A DNA stretch of 64,000 nt from Ottowia beijingensis (GCF_013423955.1 NZ_JACCKX010000001.1:2170001-2234000), one strand, 5' to 3'. Positions 49,859-60,612 are shown, numbered from the stretch's first letter. The notes: generated by a model not told the origin, from the letters alone. Translations and numbers: made by a program.

Positions 49859-49887
49859 TTGCCGACAAGGCAGGCCCGCGTTATAAT
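49859..49887 (+). promoter_or_regulatory. Strong promoter upstream of rplC
   Basis: TTGCCG (49859-49864) and TATAAT (49882-49887) with exactly 17 bp between. The -35 box lies in the hairpin GCGGGCTTGCC / GGCAGGCCCGC (about 49853-49880). The roughly 95-nt leader includes the small stem TTGGCC / GGCCAG. Confidence 0.8.
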
Positions 49888-49988
49888 TTAGGGCTTGGCC
49901 TTTTGTGGCCAGGACTTTTCAACCCTCTTTCGTACACCAAACGCGCAGGCCAATTGCAGCGGGCGCGGCGAGAGTTCAGGAGCAATAA

Positions 49989-50666
49989 ATGAGTCAAAGC
50001 AATCGATTGGGGTTGCTGGGGCGCAAGGTGGGCATGATGCGTCTGTTCACCGATGACGGCGAAGCAGTGCCTGTCACGGTGGTCGATGTGTCGAACAACC
50101 GCGTCACCCAGGTCAAGACCCAGGACAACGATGGCTACGTGGCCCTGCAGGTCACGTTCGGTTCGCGCAAGGCTTCGCGCGTGACCAAGCCCGAAGCCGG
50201 CCACCTCGCCAAGGCGGGTGTCGAAGCCGGTGAAATCACCCAGGAATTCCGTGTCGACGACGATGTGGCGGGCAAGTACGCCGCTGGCGCCGCCGTGCCG
50301 GTGGCCGAGGTGTTCGCGGTCGGTCAGAAGGTGGATGTGCAGGGCACTTCCATCGGCAAGGGCTACGCCGGCACCATCAAGCGCCACAACTTCCGCTCGC
50401 AGCGCGCCTCGCACGGCAACAGCCGTTCGCACAACGTGCCGGGCTCGATCTCCATGGCGCAGGATCCGGGTCGCGTGTTCCCGGGCAAGAAGATGACCGG
50501 CCACATGGGCGACGAGACCGTCACCACCCAGAACCTGGACGTCATCCGCATCGACGAGGCCCGTCAGCTGCTGCTGATCAAGGGTGCCGTGCCCGGCTCG
50601 CGCGGCGGCTTCGTCACCGTGCGCCCGGCCGTCAAGGCCAAGGCCGCCAAAGAGGAGGCCAAGTAA
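49989..50666 (+). CDS. rplC: 50S ribosomal protein L3
   Basis: An intact 225-aa protein that starts 50S assembly. Family motifs are [40 protein letters not shown] and [19 protein letters not shown], which includes the Gln methylated in other bacteria. Stop and rplD start overlap (TAATG). AGGAG precedes the ATG. Confidence 0.98.
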   Translation: MSQSNRLGLLGRKVGMMRLFTDDGEAVPVTVVDVSNNRVTQVKTQDNDGYVALQVTFGSRKASRVTKPEAGHLAKAGVEAGEITQEFRVDDDVAGKYAAGAAVPVAEVFAVGQKVDVQGTSIGKGYAGTIKRHNFRSQRASHGNSRSHNVPGSISMAQDPGRVFPGKKMTGHMGDETVTTQNLDVIRIDEARQLLLIKGAVPGSRGGFVTVRPAVKAKAAKEEAK

Positions 50667-51286
50667 TGCAACTCGAACTCCTGAACGACCAGGGCCAGGC
50701 CGCGTCCAAGGTGGATGCGCCCGAGACCGTGTTCGGTCGTGACTACAACGAAGCGCTGGTGCACCAGCTGGTGGTGGCCTACCAGGCCAATGCCCGCCAG
50801 GGCACGCGCGCCCAGAAGGACCGCGCGCAGGTCAAGCACTCGACCCGCAAGCCGTTCCGCCAGAAGGGCACGGGCAACGCCCGCGCCGGCATGACCTCCT
50901 CGCCCCTGTGGCGTGGCGGCGGCCAGATCTTCCCCAGCAGCCCGAACGAGAACTTCAGCCAGAAGATCAACAAGAAGATGTACCGCGCCGGCATGGCGTC
51001 CATCTTCTCGCAGCTGGCGCGTGAAGGCCGCCTGGCCGTGATCGAGTCGATGAAGGTCGATTCGCCCAAGACCAAGCAGCTGGCCCAGAAGCTCAAGGAC
51101 ATGAAGCTCGACTCCGTGCTGGTGATCGCCGACGAGGTCGACGAGAACCTGTACCTGGCGTCGCGCAACCTCGGCAAGGTGCTGGTCATCGAGCCGCGCT
51201 ACGCCGACCCGGTGTCGCTGGTGCACTACAAGAAGGTGCTGGTCACCAAGGGTGCCATCGACAAGCTCAAGGAGATGTTCGCATGA
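50666..51286 (+). CDS. rplD: 50S ribosomal protein L4
   Basis: An intact 206-aa protein lining the exit tunnel; in E. coli it also represses the S10 operon. Typical stretches are [41 protein letters not shown] and ALVHQL. Its end overlaps the rplW start by ATGA. Confidence 0.98.
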   Translation: MQLELLNDQGQAASKVDAPETVFGRDYNEALVHQLVVAYQANARQGTRAQKDRAQVKHSTRKPFRQKGTGNARAGMTSSPLWRGGGQIFPSSPNENFSQKINKKMYRAGMASIFSQLAREGRLAVIESMKVDSPKTKQLAQKLKDMKLDSVLVIADEVDENLYLASRNLGKVLVIEPRYADPVSLVHYKKVLVTKGAIDKLKEMFA

Positions 51287-51616
51287 GCCGCATCAACCCG
51301 TCGCCCAAAGAGCGCCAATTCGACGAGGGCCGCCTGATGCAGGTGCTCGTCGCTCCGGTGATTTCGAGAAGGCCACCATGGTGGCCGAGAAGTCCAATGC
51401 CGTCACCTTCAAGGTGCTGCGCGATGCCACCAAGCCCGAGATCAAGGCCGCCGTCGAACTGCTGTTCAACGTGCAGGTCAAGGGCGTGTCCGTCGCCAAC
51501 ATCAAGGGCAAGACCAAGCGCTTCGGTCGCACCGTCGGTCGCCGTGACCACGTGCGCAAGGCCTACGTCCTGCTCAAGGAAGGTCAAGAGCTGAACCTGT
51601 CCGGGAGGCTGCGTAA
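51283..51616 (+). CDS. rplW: 50S ribosomal protein L23 (two frameshifts)
   Basis: An exit-tunnel-rim protein of about 111 aa, docking site for trigger factor and SRP. Segments are [27 protein letters not shown] (a G missing near 51370), [40 protein letters not shown] and NLSG|EAA (a G missing near 51604). The stop is 3 bases before rplB. Confidence 0.95.
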
Positions 51617-51619
51617 ACC

Positions 51620-52443
51620 ATGGCTGTCATCAAGATCAAACCGACCTCGCCGGCCCGCCGTGGCATGGTCAAGGTCTCGCGCGACCACCTGCACAAGGGC
51701 GAGGGCTTCGCGCCCCTGCTCGAGCCGCAGTTCCAGAAGGCCGGTCGCAACAACAACGGTCGCATCACCACGCGCCACCGTGGCGGCGGTCATCGCCACC
51801 ACTACCGCGTGATCGACTTCCGTCGCAACAAGGACGGCATTCCCGCCAAGGTCGAGCGCATCGAGTACGACCCGAACCGCTCGGCCCACATCGCCCTGGT
51901 GTGCTACGCCGACGGCGAGCGCCGCTACATCATCGCCCCGCGCGGTGTTGAAGTCGGCAGCCAGCTGATGAGCGGCTCCGAGGCGCCGATCCGCGCCGGC
52001 AACACGCTGCCGATCCGCAACATCCCGGTGGGTTCGACCATCCACTGCATCGAGCTCAAGCCCGGTGCCGGTGCGCAGATGGCCCGCTCGGCCGGTACGT
52101 CCGCCACGCTGCTGGCGCGCGAAGGCACCTACGCCCAGGTGCGCATGCGCTCGGGCGAGGTGCGCAAGGTGCACATCGAGTGCCGCGCCACCATCGGTGA
52201 AGTGGCCAACGAAGAGCACAGCCTGCGCCAGCTCGGCAAGGCCGGCGTCAAGCGCTGGATGGGCATCCGCCCGACGGTGCGCGGCATCGTGATGAACCCG
52301 GTCGATCACCCGATGGGTGGTGGCGAGGGCCGCTCAAGTCGGGCCGCCAGCCGGTCGACCCGTGGGGCAACCTGAGCAAGGGCTACCGCACCCGCGCCAA
52401 CAAGCGCACGCAGAACATGATCGTTTCGCGTCGCAAGAAGTAA
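51620..52443 (+). CDS. rplB: 50S ribosomal protein L2 (one frameshift)
   Basis: A 274-aa protein near the peptidyl-transferase centre. It reads [35 protein letters not shown] and [20 protein letters not shown], then a base is missing near 52333 ([18 protein letters not shown]), continuing [20 protein letters not shown]. The conserved His of HPMGGGEG is present. Confidence 0.96.
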
Positions 52444-52455
52444 GGACCACAACAC

Positions 52456-52731
52456 ATGACTCGTTCTCTGAAAAAGGGTCCGTTCGTGGACCACCACCTG
52501 CTCGCCAAGGTCGACAAGGCCGTGGAAAGCAAGGACAAGAAGCCCATCAAGACCTGGTCGCGCCGCTCCATGGTTCTGCCCGAGTTCATCGGCCTGACCA
52601 TTGCCGTGCACAACGGCAAGCAGCACGTGCCGGTCTATGTCACCGACCAGATGGTTGGCCACAAGCTTGGCGAATTTGCCCTGACGCGCACCTTCAAGGG
52701 TCACGCGGCAGACAAGAAAGCCAAGAAGTAA
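52456..52731 (+). CDS. rpsS: 30S ribosomal protein S19
   Basis: An intact 91-aa head protein of the 30S subunit: [39 protein letters not shown] and [21 protein letters not shown]. 12 bp after rplB. Confidence 0.98.
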   Translation: MTRSLKKGPFVDHHLLAKVDKAVESKDKKPIKTWSRRSMVLPEFIGLTIAVHNGKQHVPVYVTDQMVGHKLGEFALTRTFKGHAADKKAKK

Positions 52732-52743
52732 AGGAAACAGACC

Positions 52744-53073
52744 ATGGAAACACGTGCAGTCCTCCGTGGCGTGCGCCTGTCGGTCGACAAGGGCCGTCTG
52801 GTGGCCGACCTGATCCGCGGCAAGAAAGTGGATCAGGCGCTGAACACGCTCACCTTCACGCAGAAGAAGGCCGCCGGCATCATCAAGAAGGTGCTGGAAT
52901 CCGCCATCGCCAACGCCGAGCACAACGACGGTGCCGACATCGACGAGCTCCGCGTCAAGACCATCTACGTCGAGCAGGGCACCACGCTCAAGCGCTCGGC
53001 TGCCCGCGCCAAGGGCCGCGGCGCGCGCCTGTCGAAGCCCACGTGCCACGTGTACGTGACGGTCGGCAACTAA
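52744..53073 (+). CDS. rplV: 50S ribosomal protein L22
   Basis: An intact 109-aa tunnel protein: [40 protein letters not shown] and the beta-hairpin region [20 protein letters not shown] that reaches into the exit tunnel. Confidence 0.98.
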   Translation: METRAVLRGVRLSVDKGRLVADLIRGKKVDQALNTLTFTQKKAAGIIKKVLESAIANAEHNDGADIDELRVKTIYVEQGTTLKRSAARAKGRGARLSKPTCHVYVTVGN

Positions 53074-53091
53074 GGAAGGCCTGGAAAGACT

Positions 53092-53990
<899 letters not shown>

Positions 53991-53993
53991 ACC

Positions 53994-54410
53994 ATGCTGC
54001 AACCTGCCCGCAGAAAGTACCGCAAGGAGCACAAGGGCCGCAACACCGGCATTGCCACCCGTGGCAATACCGTGGCCTTCGGCGACTTCGGCCTGAAGTC
54101 CACCGATCGCGGCCGCCTGACGGCGCGCCAGATCGAATCCGCGCGTCGCGCCATTTCGCGCCACGTCAAGCGCGGTGGCCGCATCTGGATCCGTGTGTTC
54201 CCCGACAAGCCCATCTCCACCAAGCCCGCGGAAGTGCGCATGGGTAACGGCAAGGGCAACCCGGAGTACTACGTGGCCGAGATCCAGCCCGGCAAGGTGC
54301 TGTACGAGATCGTCGGTGTGCCCGAGGAGCTGGCGCGCGAGGCATTTGCCCTGGCCGCTGCCAAGCTGCCGCTGCGCACCACCTTCGTCGCCCGCATGAT
54401 CGGCCAGTAA
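53994..54410 (+). CDS. rplP: 50S ribosomal protein L16
   Basis: An intact 138-aa protein near the A-site t[62 protein letters not shown] and [14 protein letters not shown]. Confidence 0.98.
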   Translation: MLQPARRKYRKEHKGRNTGIATRGNTVAFGDFGLKSTDRGRLTARQIESARRAISRHVKRGGRIWIRVFPDKPISTKPAEVRMGNGKGNPEYYVAEIQPGKVLYEIVGVPEELAREAFALAAAKLPLRTTFVARMIGQ

Positions 54411-54425
54411 TCAGGAGAACACCAG

Positions 54426-54623
54426 ATGAAAACCGCTGAACTGCGCAAGAAAGACGTCGCCGGCCTGCAAGCCGAGGTGAAGGACCTGCAGAAGGCCCAC
54501 TTCAACCTGCGCATGCAGAAGGCCACCCAGCAGCTGTCCAACACCGGCCAGCTGAAGACCACGCGCCGCGCCATCGCCCGCGCCAAGACGCTGATTGCTG
54601 AAAAGCAAGCCGCCGCCAAGTAA
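54426..54623 (+). CDS. rpmC: 50S ribosomal protein L29
   Basis: An intact 65-aa protein: [20 protein letters not shown] and [20 protein letters not shown], with [15 protein letters not shown]. Two-helix fold at the exit tunnel. Confidence 0.97.
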   Translation: MKTAELRKKDVAGLQAEVKDLQKAHFNLRMQKATQQLSNTGQLKTTRRAIARAKTLIAEKQAAAK

Positions 54624-54632
54624 GGAGTGACC

Positions 54633-54902
54633 ATGACGGAAGAAAAGAAATCCCTCAAGCGCACCCTGATCGGCAAGGTCGTCAGCGACAAGCGCGCCAA
54701 GACCGTGACGGTGCTGATCGAGCGCCGCGTCAAGCACCCGATCTACGACAAGATCGTGATCCGCTCCAGCAAGTACCACGCCCACGACGAGAACGGCGAG
54801 TACAAGCTGGGCGACACGGTCGAGATCACCGAGAGCCGTCCGCTGTCGAAGACCAAGAACTGGGTGGCCACCCGCCTGGTGCAGAAGGCAGCCCAGGTCT
54901 GA
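54633..54902 (+). CDS. rpsQ: 30S ribosomal protein S17
   Basis: An intact 89-aa primary 16S rRNA binder: [40 protein letters not shown] and the loop [21 protein letters not shown] 54633 is chosen over GTG 54627 because AAGGAG is 6 bases before it. It is the last gene of the unit. Confidence 0.97.
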   Translation: MTEEKKSLKRTLIGKVVSDKRAKTVTVLIERRVKHPIYDKIVIRSSKYHAHDENGEYKLGDTVEITESRPLSKTKNWVATRLVQKAAQV

Positions 54903-54953
54903 AGACCACGCTGCGGCGGTGCCCAAGCCGGCGCCGCCAGCACGATGCCAACG

Positions 54954-54985
54954 AACAGCCCACAATGCGTGGGCTGTTTTGTTTT
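54954..54985 (+). terminator. Rho-independent terminator after rpsQ
   Basis: A perfect 10-bp stem AACAGCCCAC / GTGGGCTGTT with loop AATGC and the T-rich tail TTGTTTTG. It closes the S10 gene block. Confidence 0.9.
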
Positions 54986-55037
54986 GCGGGGCTGCGTTCT
55001 GGCAGCCTTTTTGTCACCCAACCCAGGAGCGCATTCC

Positions 55038-55541
55038 ATGATCAAAGTCGGAGATTCCCTGCCCGCCGTCACCCTATCCGAGTACTCGGAGGTCGAGGGC
55101 AACGGCTGCAGCCTCGGCCCCAACCCGGTGGACGTGGCCCAGGCCACCGCCGGCAAGACCATCGCCATCTTCGGCCTGCCGGGCGCCTTCACGCCGACCT
55201 GCTCGGCCAAGCACGTGCCCAGCTACCTGGACAACCATGACGCACTGAAGGCCGCCGGCGTGGATGAAATCTGGTGCCTGAGCGTGAACGACCCCTTCGT
55301 CATGGGCGCCTGGGCACGCGACCAGAAGACCGATGGCAAGGTGCGCATGATCGCCGACGGCGACGCCGCCTTCGCCAAGGCCACGGGCCTGACGCTGGAC
55401 CTGACGGGCAAGGGCCTGGGCCTGCGCAGCAACCGCTACTCGATGCTGGTGAAGGACGGCAAGGTGGTGACGCTGAACGTCGAGGGACCGGGCAAGTTCG
55501 AGGTGAGCGACGGCGCCACCATGCTGGGGCAAGTCAAATAA
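55038..55541 (+). CDS. Peroxiredoxin, Prx5 type
   Basis: An intact 167-aa thiol peroxidase. The peroxidatic Cys is in GLPGAFTPTCSAKHVPSYL (the TPTCS motif of Prx5), followed by GVDEIWCLSVNDPFVMGAWA, where a second Cys may act as resolving residue, and an Arg in GLGLRSNRYSMLV. AGGAG precedes the ATG. It reduces peroxides using glutaredoxin, glutathione or thioredoxin; which one cannot be told. Confidence 0.93.
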   Translation: MIKVGDSLPAVTLSEYSEVEGNGCSLGPNPVDVAQATAGKTIAIFGLPGAFTPTCSAKHVPSYLDNHDALKAAGVDEIWCLSVNDPFVMGAWARDQKTDGKVRMIADGDAAFAKATGLTLDLTGKGLGLRSNRYSMLVKDGKVVTLNVEGPGKFEVSDGATMLGQVK

Positions 55542-55577
55542 CCCCCTGATTCCAATTCCAGATCAAAGCTGCCATAG

Positions 55578-55682
55578 CTCGTCATTCCGGCGCAAGCCGG
55601 AATCAGACGGCGTGTGCGGAGAAACATGGATCCCGGCCTTCGCCGGGATGACGGTGATTGACGCATTGAATTGGAAATGGAA
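55578..55682. repeat. GTCATTCCGG palindrome copy 1
   Basis: GTCATTCCGGCGCAAGCCGG and CCCGGCCTTCGCCGGGATGA form two inverted units, followed by GACGCATTGAATTGGAAATG. The right half is nearly identical to copy 3 at 61668. Confidence 0.75.
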
Positions 55683-55689
55683 TGAGTCC

Positions 55690-55797
55690 GCTGGCGGCTG
55701 CCTTCCCCGAGGGGACGACGCCAGCGGCCGGCTCAAGGTGAGGCCCCGGCGTTCTGGGGTGGCCTGCTCCGCGACTCTGTCGGCTTGCTGCGCAGCC
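55690..55797 (-). repeat. GCGGAGCAGG element copy 6 (diverged)
   Basis: TTCCCCGAGGGGACGACGCCAG through CCCGGCGTTCTGGGGTGGCC to TGCTCCGCG; reverse orientation, partly degraded. Confidence 0.65.
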
Positions 55798-55847
55798 GGT
55801 TCCGATGGGGGCCTCGGAAATTTTTTGATGTATCGAATCTGCATCTA

Positions 55848-55880
55848 GCGCCCAATTATCGGGCGCGAGCAGCTATCAAT
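55848..55880 (-). repeat. ATAGCTGC element copy 10 (short)
   Basis: TAGCGCCCAATTATCGGGCG followed by GAGCAGCTATCAATTC. A small copy that folds into GCGCCC / GGGCGC. Confidence 0.6.
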
Positions 55881-55927
55881 TCAATACTTCAATACCGCGT
55901 CAATCCGTTATCGCCTGATCAGGCGAT

Positions 55928-56431
55928 TCAGCGCAGATCGACCTTCAGGTAATGCGCCCCCGGCAAGGGGTTGTGGTAGTAGGGCGGGATTTCCTCGAAA
56001 CCCAGGTCCTCGTACAGCGCGCGGGCCGATTCCATGTCGTCCAGCGTGTCCAGCAGCACGCAGTCGTAGCCCAGGCGCACGGCGGCGTCAAGGATCGACT
56101 CGGCCAGCATGCGGCCCAGCCCGAAGCCGCGGAAGGCCTTGCGCACGAACAGGCGCTTCATCTCGGCGGCGTTGACGTAATCCACGTCCTCGGCCGGCCG
56201 CAGGGCGCAGCAGCCCGCCAGTTCGCCGTCCACCCAGGCCAGCAGCAAGCTGCCGCGCGGCTCGGCGTAGTCGCCGGGCAGGCCGGCCAGCTCTTCCTCG
56301 AAGCCCTGAAAATCCAGATCCACGCCCAGCTGCTCGGCGTATTCGAGAAACAGCGCACGCGCAGCATCCAGCTGCTCGGGGCTGGTGGCCAGGGCGATGT
56401 CGATCGGCGGTCGTGTGTCCACGGGCGTCAA
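55928..56431 (-). CDS. GNAT family N-acetyltransferase
   Basis: About 167 aa. It carries the acetyl-CoA binding pattern KRLFVRKAFRGFGLGRMLAE (R-x-x-G-x-G/A) and the following CVLLDTLDDMESARALYEDL and GFEEIPPYYHNPLPG, typical of GNAT proteins. The TTG at 56431 gives MTPVDTRPPIDIALATSPEQ; a GTG at 56422 is an alternative. The acceptor is unknown. It is on the same strand as and 34 bp after the cytochrome b561 gene. Confidence 0.87.
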   Translation of the reverse strand: MTPVDTRPPIDIALATSPEQLDAARALFLEYAEQLGVDLDFQGFEEELAGLPGDYAEPRGSLLLAWVDGELAGCCALRPAEDVDYVNAAEMKRLFVRKAFRGFGLGRMLAESILDAAVRLGYDCVLLDTLDDMESARALYEDLGFEEIPPYYHNPLPGAHYLKVDLR

Positions 56432-56465
56432 AAGGCGGGCGCAGCGGGCCTGCGCCGCGGCCAGT

Positions 56466-57138
56466 CTACCCCAGCATGCCGCGCTGGCCGAGCTGCACCA
56501 CCCACCAGACCACGCCCGCCGCGGCGCCAGCAGCACCAGCGCCAGCAGGCGCGTGGCGGCCGTGTCGCGGGCCGGGGTCACCGGCTCGGCCATCCGCTTG
56601 TCGCCCAGCAGCATGGGCGTGATGAGGTTCTTGCGCCGGATCAGGTACACCACGATGGCCAGCACGTGCAGCGCCACCAGGCCGATCACCAGCCACTGGC
56701 CCCAGGTCTTGTGCCAGCTGGTCAGCGTCCACACCGTGTCGCCCGAGACCAGCGGCGTCAGCGGCCCGGCAAAGGCGATCTCGTCGTCGGTGAACAGGCC
56801 CGTGCCCACCTGCACCGACAGCACCGTCAGCAGCGCCAGCACCGACAGCGCCCCCAGCGGGTTGTGCCCCGCGGTATCGGCCGCCGTGGCGCGGCCGCCC
56901 AAATAGCGCGACAGCCGCCCCGGCGTGGGAAGAAGCTGGCAAAGCGCGACCAGTGCCCGCCCACGAAGCCCCACAGCAGGCGGAAGATCAGCAGCGCGAA
57001 CACCGCGTAGCCCAGGCGAAAGTGCCAGTTCATGGCGTCGCCGCCCACCTTGGCGGTGATGACGAGGGCGATCACGCAGGCCGCCAGCGCCCAGTGAAAC
57101 AGGCGCGTGGGCAGGTCCCAGATGCGGGTTGGGTTCAT
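56466..57138 (-). CDS. Cytochrome b561 domain protein (two frameshifts)
   Basis: A dihaem inner-membrane protein of about 224 aa. It starts MNPTRIWDLPTRLFHWALA, a typical haem-binding first helix with His, then MNWHFRLGYAVFALLIFRLL, TSWHKTWGQWLVIGLVALHV and VYLIRRKNLITPMLLGDKR. Bases are missing near 56930 (ASF|LPTPGRLSRYL) and 56537 (LVLLA|AAAGVVWWVV). It is divergent from a cytochrome c' gene, a well-known pairing, and probably feeds electrons to c-type cytochrome. Confidence 0.9.
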
Positions 57139-57283
57139 GTCGACAATTACAGTTGGTTAACGCAAGGGCGCTATGCTGCCGCCCGTAGCCTGCCGAGTTT
57201 AGTGATGTTTGATCACGCGTTGCAGGCTGCGCCGCGGGCCGCTCATGCAGCCCGTTGCTCATTCAACCCAAGGAGTTTTCACG

Positions 57284-57742
57284 ATGAAGAAAATGATTCG
57301 CGCCGCCGCCCTGCTGGCCGCCGCCGCTGCCGTGTCGCTGCCCGCCGCCGCCCAGTTCGCCAAGGCCGAAGACGCCATCAATTACCGCCAGAGCGCCTTC
57401 GCCGTGCTCGGCCACCACTTCGGCCGCCTGGGCGCCATGGCCAACGGCAAGATGCCCTACGACGCCGCCGTGGCCGCCGCCGATGGCGACGTCATCGCCG
57501 CCGTTTCGGCCCTGCCGTTCACCGGTTTCGTGCCCGGCACCGAAAAAGGCCACGGCACCAAGGTGCGCCCCCAGGCCTGGAAGGAGCTGCCCAAGGTCAA
57601 GGAGATGGAGCAGAAGATGATCACCGAAGTCGGCAAGGTGTCGGTGGCTGCCAAGAGCGGCAACCTGGACCAGCTGAAAGCCGCCTTCGGCCCCGCCTCG
57701 CAGACCTGCAAGGCCTGCCACGACAACTACCGCGCCCGCTGA
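57284..57742 (+). CDS. Cytochrome c'
   Basis: An intact periplasmic haem protein of 152 aa with signal peptide AAALLAAAAAVSLPAAAQ. The C-terminal haem site CKACHDNYR has the CxxCH motif near residue 141, and the N-terminal helix is EDAINYRQSAFAVLGHHFG. Cytochromes c' bind nitric oxide and may protect against it. AAGGAG precedes the ATG. Confidence 0.93.
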   Translation: MKKMIRAAALLAAAAAVSLPAAAQFAKAEDAINYRQSAFAVLGHHFGRLGAMANGKMPYDAAVAAADGDVIAAVSALPFTGFVPGTEKGHGTKVRPQAWKELPKVKEMEQKMITEVGKVSVAAKSGNLDQLKAAFGPASQTCKACHDNYRAR

Positions 57743-57770
57743 GCAGCCGGCACGGGCAGCTCCTGAAACA

Positions 57771-57812
57771 GGAGCTGCCAGCGCTTGCCACACAAGCGCT
57801 GAAGGCCGAAAA
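57771..57812 (+). repeat. ATAGCTGC-like element copy 11
   Basis: AGGAGCTGCCAGCGCTTGCC, then AAGCGCTGAAGGCCGAAAAG, after cytochrome c'. Confidence 0.6.
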
Positions 57813-57818
57813 GGCATG

Positions 57819-57847
57819 AAAAAGCCGCACCCTGGTGCGGCTTTCTT
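57819..57847 (+). terminator. Rho-independent terminator after cytochrome c'
   Basis: Stem AAAGCCGCAC / GTGCGGCTTT with loop CCTG, followed by CTTG; A-rich before and T-rich after, so it may work in both directions. Confidence 0.85.
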
Positions 57848-57892
57848 GCGTGCGCCGTGGCTCATTCCATTCTCACTTCGAAACTTCAACCA

Positions 57893-57970
57893 TCGTCATC
57901 CCGGCGAAAGCCGCGATCCCTGTCTGCTTTCACTCGCCGTCTGGATTCCGGCTTTCGCCGGAATGACGAA
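57893..57970. repeat. GTCATTCCGG palindrome copy 2
   Basis: GTCATCCCGGCGAAAGCCGCG and TCCGGCTTTCGCCGGAATGA as an inverted pair, ending next to the TlpA-like gene. Confidence 0.75.
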
Positions 57971-57999
57971 CTTGTTGTGGTGTTGATCTGGAAATGACA

Positions 58000-58503
58000 T
58001 CAGGCCGCGGCCAGCAGCTTCTCGATCAGCTTGTGCAGCTCGTCGAAGTTGGGCGCGCCCACGTACTTCTTCACGATCTGGCCCTGCTTGTCGACGATGT
58101 AGGTGGTCGGCGTCAGCTTCACGTCGCCCCAGGCCTCGGCCACCTTGCCGGTGTTGTCGATGGCGACCTTGAACGGCAGCTTGCGCGTCTGCGCAAAGTT
58201 CACCACGTAACTCGGCGGGTCGTACTGCATCGCCACGGCAATGGTGTCGTAGCCCTTGTCCTTGTATTTGTCGTAAGTGGCGACGATCTGCGGCATCTCG
58301 GCCACGCAGGTGGTGCAGCTGGTGGCCCAGAAGTTGACCAGCGTGACCTTGCCCTTCATGTCGGCGGTGGTCTGGCTGCTGCCGTCGAGCAGGACGAAGG
58401 TGGAGGCGGGTGCTTCGCTCTTGCCGCAGGCGGCCAGCGCCAGCGTGGCAATCGCCAGCGCGGCCAGGGCGAGGCGACGCGTGAGGGTGGTGGGCATGGG
58501 CAT
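58000..58503 (-). CDS. TlpA-like thiol-disulfide oxidoreductase lipoprotein
   Basis: An intact protein of 167 aa with lipoprotein signal RRLALAALAIATLALAAC and a thioredoxin fold. The redox pair is NFWATSCTTCVAEMPQIVA (CTTC) and the cis-Pro loop is KLTPTTYIVDKQGQIV. It probably keeps periplasmic thiols, such as those of apocytochromes, reduced; the nearby cytochrome genes fit. Start 58503 is used, with ATG 58497 as an alternative. Confidence 0.9.
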   Translation of the reverse strand: MPMPTTLTRRLALAALAIATLALAACGKSEAPASTFVLLDGSSQTTADMKGKVTLVNFWATSCTTCVAEMPQIVATYDKYKDKGYDTIAVAMQYDPPSYVVNFAQTRKLPFKVAIDNTGKVAEAWGDVKLTPTTYIVDKQGQIVKKYVGAPNFDELHKLIEKLLAAA

Positions 58504-58667
58504 GATTGTAGAAAACGGCCAAAGACCGGGCGGCCGGCACGGGCGCGCCAGGCCTTCAACGACAGAGCCGCCAAAGCCCGCCAAAGTTCAACCCCGCGCC
58601 CGGCCGGGCAGAATGGGCCGATGCCCGTGCGTGACCGATCAGGCGCCGGCGCCGCGCGGTGCCCGGC

Positions 58668-60612
58668 ATGAACAAGCTGGTCTGGGTTTTTCTGCCTCTG
58701 CTGGCTGCCGCGCTGCTGGCCGGCGCGCTGGCGCTGCGCGGCCGGCTGCCCACGCGCGCCAGGCTCAACGCCATCAGCAGCCTGCTGCTGCTGGTCTACC
58801 TGCTGGCCACGGCGGGGCTGGGCATCTTCTGGGTGGCCAACCAGCACCTGCCGGTGTTCGACTGGCATTACCTGTTCGGCTACGCCACCGTGCTGCTGGT
58901 GGTGCTGCACCTGGCGTTCAACCTGCGCGCGCTGCTCGCCGCGCTGCGCCCGCGCCGCCAGGCGGCCAGTGCGCCCGCCGCCGCCGCGCCGCGCCGCCGC
59001 AGGCTGAGCGGGGCGCTGGCCCTGGGCGGGCTGGCCGCGTCGACGGGCGGTGCCTACTGGCTGGGGCTGCGCCATGGGCGCACCGAGCTGCACATTGGTG
59101 GCGACCCGGCCGGCCTCGGCGACGCGAATCAGGCGGCCTCGGCACTCGCCGTGGTCGAGGCCTTTCATGCCCATTCGGCCCATTCGCGCGCCGGCGTGCT
59201 GCGCCGCGCCGCCAGTGCCGATTGGGGCGGCGCGCCACCGCCGTTCAAGACCCATGCCCAGGCGCCGGCGCAGCCGCTGCCCGCGCCCTGGCGCACGGCG
59301 CCGGCCGATCCACCGGGGCTGAACGCCCAGGCCCTGGCCACCCTGCTGTGGGCGGCCGCCGGCATCACCGCCGAGCGCGGCGGCCTGCGCCTGCGCGCCG
59401 CGCCCTCGTCCGGCGCGCTGTTCGCCACCGAGCTGTACCTGGCCGTGCGCCAGTTGCCCGGCGTGCCGTCCGGCCTGTGGCATGTCGACGTGCCCGGCCG
59501 CGGCCTGCGGCGCCTGGCCGAGGCGCTGCCGCCGGCGCTGGCCGCCACCCTGCCGCCTGGCGTGCCCGTCGCGCTGCTGGCCACCGCGGTGTTCCGCCGC
59601 AGCGGCCACAAGTACGGCGAGCGCACCTACCGCTACCTGCTGGGCGACCTGGGCCATGCGCTGGAGAACGTCCGCGTGGCGGGGCAGGCGCTGCATGTGG
59701 GCGTGCACTTCGCCCGCGCCTTCGACGAATCGGTGTGGGCCGATGCGCTGCAGCTGGACGAGCGCGAGGAAGGCGTGCTGGCGCAGCTCTGGTTGACCGA
59801 TGCCGCCGCCACGCCCCGGCCCGTGGCGCCGCCGGCCGACTGGGCGATCCCCTGCGCCAGGGCAGCGCGCCGCTGGGCATGACCGACGCCGTGCACCGCG
59901 CCACCTCGTTGCGCGCGGCGGCCAGCGGAGCGGGCAGCGTGCGCGCCTCGCCCACCGACCGGCCGCCACCGGCCGGTGCGGATTGGCCGCCGCCCGCCGC
60001 CGGCTCGCCCGCCATGGGGCGCGCGGCGGCGGTGGCGCTGCCGGCCGCCAGCGGCCCGGTGCCGGCGCTGGCCGATCCGCTGCCGCTCATTGCCGCGCGC
60101 CGCTCGGTGCGCCGCTACCGGCCGCAGGCGCTGCCGCTGCCGGTGCTGGGGCAGCTGTTGCGCGCCATGACCACGCCCGCGCCGCAATGGTCTGCCGCCG
60201 TGCGCGCCAGTGTGGTGGCGCACGCGGTCGATGGCCTGCCGGCCGGCGCGTGGGCCTGGGTGCCGGTGGCGGATGCGCTGCACGCGCGGCCCGCTGCCGG
60301 CGCGCCCGGGCGGCGCCGCAGCCGCGCCGCCGGGCTCGACCAGGACGCCATCGGCGACGCCGCTGCGGTGGTCGTCCTCACGCTCGACCGCGGCGCCTTC
60401 GCCGCCGACCCGGCCGGCGCCGCGCGCGGCTGGCGCCATGCCTTCCTCGAATCCGGCCTGTGGGGCGAGCGCCTGTACCTGGCTGGCCAGGCGCTGGGCG
60501 TGGGGTGTGCGCCGTAGGCGCGTTCTACGACGACGCGGCCGCCGCCCTCATCGGCGCCGACCCGGCGCGCGAGTGGGTGGTGCAGTTCGCCGCCCTGGGC
60601 TGGCCGGCGTGA
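58668..60612 (+). CDS. Membrane-anchored double SagB-type nitroreductase (two frameshifts)
   Basis: The restored protein is about 648 aa. Residues 1-100 have three or four helices (LVWVFLPLLAAALLAGALAL, NAISSLLLLVYLLATAGLGI) with His in VFDWHYLFGYATVLLVVLHL that may bind haem. Then come two nitroreductase-fold domains of SagB/ThcOx type: SSGALFATELYLAVRQLPGV and RSGHKYGERTYRYLLGDLGHA, then IAARRSVRRYRPQALPLPVL and QALGVG|VCAVGAFYDDAAAAL. Bases are missing near 59852 and 60507. Such proteins are FMN oxidases; in RiPP clusters they make azoles, but no precursor or cyclase gene is here. Confidence 0.82.

Noticed and set aside
55928-57262. An apparent fusion of cytochrome b561 and a GNAT enzyme
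   Set aside because: Made by two missing bases in the b561 gene; both parts have own ends once restored.
58668-60612. A RiPP (azole peptide) gene cluster around the SagB-like gene
   Set aside because: No cyclodehydratase, protease, transporter or precursor peptide was found nearby.
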